A stretch of 32,852 bases of DNA from Candidatus Zipacnadia bacterium. GTDB taxonomy: Bacteria; Armatimonadota; Zipacnadia; Zipacnadales; Zipacnadaceae. How positions within the stretch are numbered: position 1 is the stretch's first letter; every line of letters starts with the position of its first letter. Made by a program: the position numbers and the translations under genes. The stretch covers positions 1-32,852 of the forward strand of contig JALGUR010000026.1 of NCBI GenBank assembly GCA_029820565.1. The letters are read 5' to 3'. Shown here piece after piece: positions 25,715-32,414 of this stretch. Under the pieces are notes generated by a model. That model ran no database searches. It saw only the letters and a list, made by a program, of their open reading frames with translations, and had not been told where the DNA came from.

Positions 25715-28312
25715 ATGCGTGATGCTATCGCGATGTGGCGCAATACCAAGATGGTAGTCCTGGTGGCACTGTCGGCTGCTCTTTACGCTGCTATTCTCAT
25801 TCCCTTCAAGCCCATTCCTATAATCCCCGGTATCACTGAGATTCGCCCCGCGGCCGCTATCCCTATTGTTACTGGCCTTCTGTTTGGCCCGGCGGCGGCC
25901 TGGGGCTGTGCTATGGGCAATCTGATCGGTGACTTTTTCGGCACCGTCGGCCCGGGCAGTCTCTTTGGTCTGCTGGGTAACTTCCTGTTGGCTTATGTCC
26001 CTTACCGCCTGTGGCATCTGCTCTCGCCGCGCCGGCTCGCGACAGGTGCAGTGGGCCAGTTACCAGTCTTTGCGTTGGTCACCATAGCCGGCAGCGCGGC
26101 GTGTGCGGTGGTGATAGCCTACGGCATTGACCTGTTAGGACTCGCACCCTATGAGATAGTAGCGACCATTATCACTATCAACAACTGCCTGGTGGGCATC
26201 GTCCTGGGGATGCCGCTGCTGGCGCTGCTGTACCCTCGAGCCCGCCGCTGGGGTCTGACTTATCCGCAGATAATGGCTGATGAAGACGTGGGCAATGGAC
26301 TGCTTTCCCCGCTGGCTGGGCTGATGGTGGTGGCCGCAGGCGCCGTGGGAGCTTCGGCGGCTCTGGACAAGGCCGGCGTCTTTGTTCGGGTTGGCGCCGG
26401 CTTGGCGGGACTGGTAACTCGCCACGCCGCCGCCTTCCAGGAGGCCTGGGGCACTACGTTGCTGGTGCCCGAAGAGATGGCTCTGCGGCAGGTGGGTTTG
26501 ATATGCAGTCTGGCGCTGTGTGGGGGAGTGGTGCTGCTGGCTCGCTTGCCGCGGCGCTATCGCCCCGCAGAGGCACCAACTATGACTGAGCCGCGGCCCG
26601 TCCTGGGAGGCGTGGACGTTGAGGGCCTGAGTTTCACCTACCCTGAGCAAGCCACTGCCGCTCTGGACGATATAAACTTCAGCCAACGCCCCGGCGAGTT
26701 ATGCTACCTTATGGGCCGTACGGGCGCCGGCAAGTCCACCCTCTGCCTCTGTCTCAATGGCGTCATACCTCGCCTACAGCAGGGCACCTACCGGGGTCGG
26801 GTTCAAGCGGCAGGTTTGGAGGTGGCGAGTCTTCCGGTGGCCGCTACCGCCCAGCACGTGGGGGTAGTCTTCCAGGACTTTGAAAGTCAACTGTTCTGCA
26901 GTGATGTAGAGCGTGAGATAGCCTTTGGATTAGAGAATCACGGAGTTCCTTCCCGGCAAATGCACCAGGCCGTGGCGCGCTGGCTGAACGTGGCAGGCTT
27001 GTCCGATCTGCGACTTCGCGACCCCACTACTCTCTCCGGTGGGGAGAAGCAGCGGCTGGCACTGGCCGCGGTTATGGCCGCGGAGCCTCAAATAGCAGTG
27101 TTGGATGAGCCGACGACTGACCTGGATCCGCAGGGGGCTGCCGCAGTCACCTCGGCCTTCCAGCGGCTTCACCACCAGGGCCGGACCCTGTTGATCGTGG
27201 ACCACAGTAGCCCGCGGGCCATGGACGCTGATAAATTGCTGGTTCTGGATAGTGGTCGGCTGGCGTATGCCGGGAGGCCCGAAGAAATACTGGCCCAGCC
27301 CGCCCCGGCGGAGCGCTGGGGACTGCAATGCCTCCCCACAGCCCAAATCTGCGCTCAGTTAGGTCTGGAGGCCCGGCCCGTAACGGTTGCCCAGGCTGCT
27401 GACGAGTTGCACGCGGTCGGTGTCAAACTCGACGGGCAAAAGTGGGGTGCCTTACAGCACAAAGAGGCCCAGCGGACCAGTGAATACGGGGAAGTCGTGG
27501 TAGAGGTAGAGGACCTGCACTTCGCCTATGATGGAGTGCCGGCCCTAAACGGGGTTTCCCTCCAAGTGCGGTGCGGTGAGTTTTTAATAATCTTAGGCAG
27601 CAACGGCTCGGGCAAGACCACACTCTGTAAGCATCTCAACGGACTGCTGAAGCCCCGAGCAGGGCAGGTCCTTATTGCTGGTCGGTCCACCGCCCAGCAG
27701 GATACCGCTGAGTTGGCCGCCACGGTTGGCTACCTATTCCAGAATCCTGACCATCAGTTGTTTGCCGATACTGTTTATGCGGAGGTCGCTTTTGGTCCAC
27801 GTAATTTGGGGATTTACGGCGAAGGATTGGAGTACCGGGTACGCCACGCCTTGGAACTGACCGAACTGACCGGCTACGAGCAGGCCGACCCATTTGCGCT
27901 CACCAAGGGTGAGCGGCAGCGGGTTGCCCTGGCCTCGGTGCTGGCTCTGCTGCCACGGGTAATTGTCTTTGACGAACCGACCACCGGCCTGGACATCCCC
28001 CAGCAGCAGGCTATGTTTGACCTGCTGGGCCGCCTGAACAGTGAAGGCCAGACCATCATTATGGTAACTCACCACGCCGAGGGAGCCATTGCCTACGCCC
28101 ACCGCGCCGTTCTTATGGCTGATGGCGAGATTGTCGCCGACGGGCCGGTGCGCGAGATATTCTCGGACGCTAACCTCTGCGCCCAGGCTCATCAGTCTGT
28201 ACCCGCCAGCGTCCAACTCTCCCAACAGGTTTTGGGAGTGACGCTGCTAAGCCCGGCTGAATTCGCCGAATGTGTCAGAGTCACTGAAGAGGGGAGAGGT
28301 GAGGGGCAGTGA
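25715..28312 (+). CDS. fused ECF transporter: S component plus EcfA and EcfA' ATPases in one chain
   Basis: This encodes 865 residues. Residues 1-290 are membranous. The first block (VALSAALYAAILIPFKPI, then IRPAAAIPIVTGLLFGPAAAWG and GNLIGDFFG) is typical of ECF substrate-binding S components, and two more helices follow. The first ABC ATPase has Walker A GRTGAGKST (334-342), signature LSGGEKQR (440-447) and Walker B VLDEPTTDLD (D464, E465). The second has Walker A GSNGSGKTT (628-636), the unusual signature LTKGERQR (729-736) and Walker B VFDEPTTGLD (D753, E754). ECF transporters import vitamins or metals; the substrate cannot be told and I see no riboswitch. The last codons overlap the GTG of ecfT by four bases (GTGA), so the products are coupled into one complex. 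Confidence 0.88.
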   Translation: MRDAIAMWRNTKMVVLVALSAALYAAILIPFKPIPIIPGITEIRPAAAIPIVTGLLFGPAAAWGCAMGNLIGDFFGTVGPGSLFGLLGNFLLAYVPYRLWHLLSPRRLATGAVGQLPVFALVTIAGSAACAVVIAYGIDLLGLAPYEIVATIITINNCLVGIVLGMPLLALLYPRARRWGLTYPQIMADEDVGNGLLSPLAGLMVVAAGAVGASAALDKAGVFVRVGAGLAGLVTRHAAAFQEAWGTTLLVPEEMALRQVGLICSLALCGGVVLLARLPRRYRPAEAPTMTEPRPVLGGVDVEGLSFTYPEQATAALDDINFSQRPGELCYLMGRTGAGKSTLCLCLNGVIPRLQQGTYRGRVQAAGLEVASLPVAATAQHVGVVFQDFESQLFCSDVEREIAFGLENHGVPSRQMHQAVARWLNVAGLSDLRLRDPTTLSGGEKQRLALAAVMAAEPQIAVLDEPTTDLDPQGAAAVTSAFQRLHHQGRTLLIVDHSSPRAMDADKLLVLDSGRLAYAGRPEEILAQPAPAERWGLQCLPTAQICAQLGLEARPVTVAQAADELHAVGVKLDGQKWGALQHKEAQRTSEYGEVVVEVEDLHFAYDGVPALNGVSLQVRCGEFLIILGSNGSGKTTLCKHLNGLLKPRAGQVLIAGRSTAQQDTAELAATVGYLFQNPDHQLFADTVYAEVAFGPRNLGIYGEGLEYRVRHALELTELTGYEQADPFALTKGERQRVALASVLALLPRVIVFDEPTTGLDIPQQQAMFDLLGRLNSEGQTIIMVTHHAEGAIAYAHRAVLMADGEIVADGPVREIFSDANLCAQAHQSVPASVQLSQQVLGVTLLSPAEFAECVRVTEEGRGEGQ

Positions 28313-29112
28313 ACTCCCGCTTCCTGTACTTAGACACTGATAGTCCCCTCCACCGCTTGCACCCGGTGACGAAAATCATCGGCCTGATCCTGCTGTTTGT
28401 GCCGGCAATGGCCTTCAATCACCCTTCAGCACAACTCGCCGTCCTGGCTCTGGCGCTGGTGCTACTGAGCGCCGCTCGGTCAATGGTCAACCTGGGCCGG
28501 ATGTACAAATTCCTGGCGGTGCTGCTGTGTATGTCAACACTGATGTGGGCTTTGTTTCTCCGTGATGTGCCCGAAGATGTGCAGTTGTTGGCATCCCTTG
28601 GACCTGTTGTAATCTCCGATGTGTCCCTGCTATATGGCGTGGCGATGGGCCTGCGTATCACCGCCCTACTCGTATTCGGCCTGGTATTCATCTCCACTAC
28701 CAAGCCCGAGGACTTCACCTACGGCCTGCGGCGGATGGGCGTGCCCGTAACCGCCTCGGTTGCCTTGGCTTTGGCCTTCCGGCTGGTGCCTACGTTTATG
28801 CAGACCGTGCAGACGGTCACTGAGGCCCAGCGGGCCCGCGGACTGAGGCTATATGAGGGCGGGCTGCGGCGGCGGCTGCGGCGCTACGTCCACCTTATCG
28901 TGCCGATTATGGGTTATGCTCTGCGACGAGCCGATGACCTTTCCCGTGCTCTGGAGGCCCGTGGCCTCTCTGCACCGGGCCGCCGGACCGAATATTTCAG
29001 CCCCCGCCTCGCCTGGGCTGATATAGTGGCCCTCGTCGCGATAGTCGTCCTGGCCGCCGCCTGCATCTACCTGCGCCTGAGCGGCTACGGCGAACTGCTG
29101 GCAAGGCTGTAG
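28309..29112 (+). CDS. ecfT: ECF transporter transmembrane subunit EcfT
   Basis: This encodes a 267-residue membrane protein, the energy-coupling subunit that links the two ATPases to the S component. The two coupling-helix motifs of the family are present: ARG at 176-178 (AQRARGLR) and ARG at 217-219 (LEARGLS). About five or six hydrophobic helices include one at the C-terminus (ADIVALVAIVVLAAACIYL). The N-terminal SPLHRLHPVTKI is characteristic. The GTG start overlaps the stop of the S-A-A' fusion. With that gene it makes a complete ECF transporter. Confidence 0.92.
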   Translation: MNSRFLYLDTDSPLHRLHPVTKIIGLILLFVPAMAFNHPSAQLAVLALALVLLSAARSMVNLGRMYKFLAVLLCMSTLMWALFLRDVPEDVQLLASLGPVVISDVSLLYGVAMGLRITALLVFGLVFISTTKPEDFTYGLRRMGVPVTASVALALAFRLVPTFMQTVQTVTEAQRARGLRLYEGGLRRRLRRYVHLIVPIMGYALRRADDLSRALEARGLSAPGRRTEYFSPRLAWADIVALVAIVVLAAACIYLRLSGYGELLARL

Positions 29113-29114
29113 GG

Positions 29115-29143
29115 CTCACCCCTAACCCCTCTCCGTTCCGGAG
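29115..29143 (+). repeat. 29-bp direct repeat left of the DUF559 gene
   Basis: It begins CTCACCCCTAACCCCTC and ends CGGAG, and matches 29786-29814 at 27 of 29 positions in the same orientation. It can fold (CCCCTC with GAGGGG and an inner TCCG/CGGA). It follows the ecfT stop directly and could also serve as a 3' hairpin for that operon. Confidence 0.75.
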
Positions 29144-29152
29144 GGGGGACAA

Positions 29153-29824
29153 GTGGGTATCATTGGGTTGTCTGTATCCCGCCGAGCGCAGTGCCGAAGA
29201 TGGGAGGAAGGAAAGACAACTGGAATGTGTCTATCTTGCGACGCGGAACAACTAGGCAACGCCGAGGCCCCTACACGTCGGGGAGACCAACAGGTGGATG
29301 TTACCTCTGTCCCTGTGTCCCACAAGCTCTCCTCTCCCGCAGGGAGAGTCGCCGACGCGCCAAAGCCGCTATGGCGACGGCGCGGGGCTGGGGGTGAGGC
29401 AGCATTCTCCCTTCCTGCAGGCCGCGAGGCAACCCGTCGAGTCGTCGGCGTAGCCCGCCGGGATAAGGTCGCCTTCGCCCGAGAGCAACGCCGGCAGCCG
29501 ACTCGAGCTGAGAAACGGCTGTGGAACGCACTACGGAATCGCCAACTCGGACAGAAATTCCGTCGCCAGCACCCTATCGGCGATTTTGTCCTCGACTTCT
29601 ACTGTGCCCGAGCCGCATTGGCAATTGAGATTGATGGACCTGCACATGCGCGGCAGTCGCGGTCCGACGAATGGCGTGATGCCCAGCTTAAGCGTATAGG
29701 TATTCGTGTGCTAAGATTGCCCGAAGAGCAGGTCAACAGCAACTTGCCAGGTGTTCTTAAAGCCATAAAGTGTGCCTTGACTGGCCTCACCCCTAACCCC
29801 TCGCCGTTTCGGAGAGAAGAATAA
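29153..29824 (+). CDS. DUF559 (VSR-like endonuclease fold) protein with repeat-derived ends
   Basis: The frame is 223 codons long. The recognisable domain spans only about residues 105-210: FAREQRRQPTRAEKRLW, FRRQHPIGDFVLDFYC (D148) and AIEIDGPAH (E159, D161). These fit the DUF559 family, which shares the fold of very-short-patch-repair endonucleases; the acidic residues would bind metal. The first 95 residues are mostly translated repeat (SSPAGRV..., GAGGEAAFSLPAG) and the last 14 (TGLTPNPSPFRREE) lie in the direct repeat at 29786. No in-frame ATG/GTG/TTG stands near the domain start. The true start is therefore unclear (GTG 29153 or an ATG near 29226 behind a GGAGGAAGGA), or the 5' end has decayed. 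Confidence 0.6.
   Translation: MGIIGLSVSRRAQCRRWEEGKTTGMCLSCDAEQLGNAEAPTRRGDQQVDVTSVPVSHKLSSPAGRVADAPKPLWRRRGAGGEAAFSLPAGREATRRVVGVARRDKVAFAREQRRQPTRAEKRLWNALRNRQLGQKFRRQHPIGDFVLDFYCARAALAIEIDGPAHARQSRSDEWRDAQLKRIGIRVLRLPEEQVNSNLPGVLKAIKCALTGLTPNPSPFRREE
29331..29400 (+). repeat. GGGAGAG/GGGGGTGAGGC repeat with an inserted hairpin
   Basis: CTCTCCC/GGGAGAG (loop GCA), then a 35-base insert at 29349-29383 that is itself a hairpin (TCGCC/GGCGA, CGCCG/CGGCG), then GGGGCTGGGGGTGAGGC. Without the insert it matches the copy at 30081-30116. It overlaps the 5' part of the DUF559 frame. Confidence 0.65.
29786..29814 (+). repeat. 29-bp direct repeat right of the DUF559 domain
   Basis: This is the second member of the pair with 29115-29143, differing at two positions. 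It encodes the last residues of the DUF559 frame. Confidence 0.75.
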
Positions 29825-30161
29825 GGGAAAACTACTGATGGGTCCACATGTGGGAAAGGAAAAGAAGGAAACAGTAGCAACAACTTGGGATGCCGGAAAA
29901 AGCAAAGACCAGTGACATCTGTTCGTAGTGCAATCTCCCCTCTCTGTTCTGGACATGAGGACGAGAAGGCTCATAATGTCTCGGTACGGGGTGCGGGTTG
30001 TCGTGAAGGACCAGTGAGCGTGATGTGTGGTGAGGAGGGAATCAGATAAGAGCTATTAGGTGTTGTTCGTCCCACAATCTCCCCTCTCCCCCAGGGAGAG
30101 GGGCCGGGGGTGAGGCATCCCTTCTCGCGAGACCAGGTGCAGATAGGCCGGCGGTGAGGCA
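29825..30161. other. gene-free stretch with repeat copies
   Basis: A 337-base gap between the convergent DUF559 and hypE genes. 29825-30075 holds no gene I can support. 30081-30116 is a repeat copy with a strong hairpin. 30146-30160 holds a fragment of the same repeat (GGCGGTGAGGCATC). Confidence 0.5.
30081..30116. repeat. GGGAGAGGGG-type repeat with 10-bp hairpin
   Basis: CCCCTCTCCC (30081-30090) and GGGAGAGGGG (30094-30103) pair perfectly over a CCA loop, followed by CCGGGGGTGAGGC. The hairpin may help end transcription from either side, but no T-run follows. Confidence 0.75.
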
Positions 30162-31181
30162 TCAGCAAATCCGGGGCAGGAGTTCGCCGGAGGGCATATC
30201 TACGATGCGGGTGGTGCCGATGGCGGTTTGGAGGCGCACCTGGGGTGGGCCGGCGGCTATGACTTCGCCGATGATGCTGCTCTGTTGACCGAGTCCGAGT
30301 GGAGAAGACTTCATCGTGCTTAGGGCCTGCTGGGCAGCCTCGGCGGCCACGAATGCCACTACCTTGCCCTCATTGGCCACGTGCAGCGGGTCCAGTCCCA
30401 ATATCTCGCAGATAGCCGACACTTGTGGCTTTATGGCAATAGATTCCTGACGAATTTCCACGGTAACCTGCGCTTGCTGAGCGATTTCATTCAGCGTGGC
30501 CGCCAGGCCGCCGCGAGTTGGGTCGCGCAGGGCATGGACCTGAGGCCCTAAGGCCGCAATCATTTCTTTGACCAAGGCGGCCAGCGGGGCCGAGTCGCTG
30601 AGGACCTCGCCAGCGACCTCCAATTCCTCCCGCGCGCACATCACCGCGATGCCGTGGTCGCCGATGCTGCCGTTGATGAGAATGGCGTCACCCACTTCAA
30701 CGCGTCGGGGATCAACCTGGACTTGCTCATAAACGACGCCCAGGCCTGAGGTGTTAGCAAAAAGTCCATCAGCCCCGCCGCGCTGGACTACCTTAGTGTC
30801 ACCCGTAACAATCGGCACCCCGACCTGCTGAGCCGCTTGCGCCACCGAGCCCACTATCTGATGCAAATCGGCGCGAGGAAAGCCTTCCTCCACGACCAGG
30901 GCCAGTGACAAAAAGCGGGGCTCAGCCCCCATCATGGCTAAGTCGTTGACCGTGCCATACACGGCCAGGCTGCCAATATCACCACCGGGGAAGAACAGGG
31001 GCGAGACGACAAACGAATCGGTAGTAAAAGCCAGGCGCATATCGCCGACCGAGACGACAGCCGCATCATTCAGCGGCTGATCGGTCGCTGCCAGCAGAGG
31101 CATAAACTCCTCTCTGATGAGTTGCTGGGAGAGCAGTCCCCCAGCGCCATGGGCCAGACTTATGAAGTCAGAGTTTTGCAT
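30162..31181 (-). CDS. hypE: hydrogenase maturation protein HypE (carbamoyl dehydratase)
   Basis: This encodes a 339-residue protein of normal HypE length. HypE receives a carbamoyl group from HypF on its C-terminal cysteine and dehydrates it to a thiocyanate, which becomes the cyanide ligand of the NiFe-hydrogenase iron. The essential terminal Cys is present (GELLPRIC, C339). The N-terminal HGAGG motif, the ATP-binding TDSFVVSPLFFPGGDIG segment, GDTKVV and DPTRGGLA are all typical. The ATG has no clear ribosome site. The hypD gene lies upstream on the same strand, with the two-hairpin repeat between them. No hydrogenase structural gene is in the window. Confidence 0.95.
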   Translation of the reverse strand: MQNSDFISLAHGAGGLLSQQLIREEFMPLLAATDQPLNDAAVVSVGDMRLAFTTDSFVVSPLFFPGGDIGSLAVYGTVNDLAMMGAEPRFLSLALVVEEGFPRADLHQIVGSVAQAAQQVGVPIVTGDTKVVQRGGADGLFANTSGLGVVYEQVQVDPRRVEVGDAILINGSIGDHGIAVMCAREELEVAGEVLSDSAPLAALVKEMIAALGPQVHALRDPTRGGLAATLNEIAQQAQVTVEIRQESIAIKPQVSAICEILGLDPLHVANEGKVVAFVAAEAAQQALSTMKSSPLGLGQQSSIIGEVIAAGPPQVRLQTAIGTTRIVDMPSGELLPRIC

Positions 31182-31255
31182 AATGTTGGTGGTAGTTCTC
31201 TTGATTTTGGCGGTATGGGCTACCCGCCCGTGATGGATGCAATAGAACCACCCTC

Positions 31256-31324
31256 GTCGCGTAGGCGGGGTTCTCTAACCCCGCTTCCCCAGCCCGCGCA
31301 GGTTGAGAACCTGCGCTACGCGAC
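31256..31324 (+). repeat. two-hairpin repeat, copy 2, with outer stem
   Basis: This is the same unit as 34-95 but with an intact 9-bp outer stem: GTCGCGTAG (31256-31264) pairs with CTACGCGAC (31316-31324). Inside are GCGGGGTT/AACCCCGC with a CTCT loop (31265-31284) and CGCAGGTT/AACCTGCG with a GAG loop (31297-31315). The whole can fold as a three-way junction. It sits between hypD and hypE, inside what is probably one transcript. Confidence 0.85.
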
Positions 31325-31343
31325 TATATAGCGTATCATCCGG

Positions 31344-32279
31344 CTACAATCCGGGTTCATAACGATACACTGCGGCACATGCTCCCTCGGACGAGACCAT
31401 ACACGGGCCAATCGGGTGGTCGGGTCGGCAGGCGGTCCCGAAGAGAGCGCACTTGGCGGGCCGCTTGGCTCCCCGCAGGATAGCGCCACATTCACATCCG
31501 GGCGGCTCCGGCACAGGCTGCAAGTCTAATTGAAAGCGCCGCTGCGCGTCAAATTGGCCGTATTTCTCGCGTATTTGCAGGCCGCTGACCGGGATTTGGC
31601 CCAGCCCGCGCCAGCGAGTGGCCGCAGCCCGGAAGACCTCATCCATCTTCGCGAGGGCGGTGGGATTACCTTCCGGCTTGACGGCGCGGCGGTACTGGAT
31701 GACTACCTCCGACTTGCCTTCCTGACGCATACGGGCTAACTCATAGACCGCTTCCAGAATGTCAGTGGGTTCAAATCCGGCTATGACGCAGGGAATGCCC
31801 GCCTCTGCGACTGGCTGATAAGGGTGGGCACCGATAATTACGCTGACATGTCCAGGGCAGAGGAAGCCGTCAATGCGCACATCATCCTGGCCTATCAAGG
31901 CGCTCATCGCTGGCGGAATTAACTTGTGTGCGACCAGAACTGTGAAGTTCTCCAGCCCTAACTGTGCTGCTTCCAAGATGCAGACGGCCACGCTGGGAGC
32001 AGTCGTCTCGAAGCCCACTCCCATAAACACGATTTGCTCGCTGGGATTCTCCTGCGCCCATTGCACCGCCTGCATCGGCGAGTAGACCACTTTCACCTGT
32101 CCGCCGTGAGCCTTGACCTCTCCCAGACTGGCTTGGCTACCGGGCACCTTTATCATATCGCCGAAAGTCGCCAGCCATTCGTCGCCGGCTGCCAGGTCTA
32201 TGGCCGCGTCAATGACCTCCGGCGGCGTCACACACACCGGACAGCCCGGCCCGGAAATCAGTCTCAGTTCCTCCCACAC
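31344..32279 (-). CDS. hypD: HypD, main body, missing its N-terminus through a frame break
   Basis: HypD assembles the Fe(CN)2CO group with HypC during NiFe-hydrogenase maturation. This 311-codon frame (opening at a GTG without ribosome site) begins at WEELRLISGPGCPVCVTP and runs to the normal C-terminus. It includes the GVGFETTAPS segment, LCPGHVSVIIG and the [4Fe-4S] cysteines in the last 50 residues (GCECG, AKCALFGTAC, GPC). About 60 residues expected at the front are not in frame. The start codon and MEVCG motif lie in the overlapping frame 32264-32377. Unless the sequence is in error, no functional HypD is made from this copy. Confidence 0.85.
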   Translation of the reverse strand: MWEELRLISGPGCPVCVTPPEVIDAAIDLAAGDEWLATFGDMIKVPGSQASLGEVKAHGGQVKVVYSPMQAVQWAQENPSEQIVFMGVGFETTAPSVAVCILEAAQLGLENFTVLVAHKLIPPAMSALIGQDDVRIDGFLCPGHVSVIIGAHPYQPVAEAGIPCVIAGFEPTDILEAVYELARMRQEGKSEVVIQYRRAVKPEGNPTALAKMDEVFRAAATRWRGLGQIPVSGLQIREKYGQFDAQRRFQLDLQPVPEPPGCECGAILRGAKRPAKCALFGTACRPDHPIGPCMVSSEGACAAVYRYEPGL

Positions 32280-32377
32280 ACTTCCATAAAGCAGTTTGGG
32301 CCAGCCGATGCTTTGGCTATCTTTCGCGCCAAGGCCTGGACTTTTTGGGGATTGTGGTATTCGTCAATGTACTTCAT
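32264..32377 (-). pseudogene. hypD: detached N-terminal fragment of hypD
   Basis: A 37-codon frame starts at ATG 32377 and reads MKYIDEYHNPQKV...GPNCFMEVCG, then RN and a stop. This is the canonical HypD N-terminus up to the essential cysteine (C34 here) of the MEVCGxHT motif. Intact HypDs continue with HT..I...GL..LLP before the SGPGCPVC block. Those roughly 16 residues are absent and the frame changes, so a deletion of about 45-50 bases that is not a multiple of three best explains it. The ATG has at most a weak ribosome site. Confidence 0.8.
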
Positions 32378-32414
32378 ACTTGCCAATGTTCCGGGCCTGC
32401 TGCCTGTCTTATGG

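Noticed and set aside
34-31324. The two double-hairpin copies as ends of a composite mobile element
   Set aside because: They are in direct orientation 31 kb apart, and the interval holds ordinary chromosomal genes with no transposase or integrase.
31762-31778. GGTTCAAATCC string resembling a tRNA T-arm
   Set aside because: It lies within the well-supported hypD frame (AGFEPTD) and no acceptor or anticodon stem surrounds it.
32264-32377. Programmed frameshift in hypD
   Set aside because: A shift at the overlap would still leave out the conserved residues between MEVCG and SGPGCPVC, and no slippery heptamer is evident.
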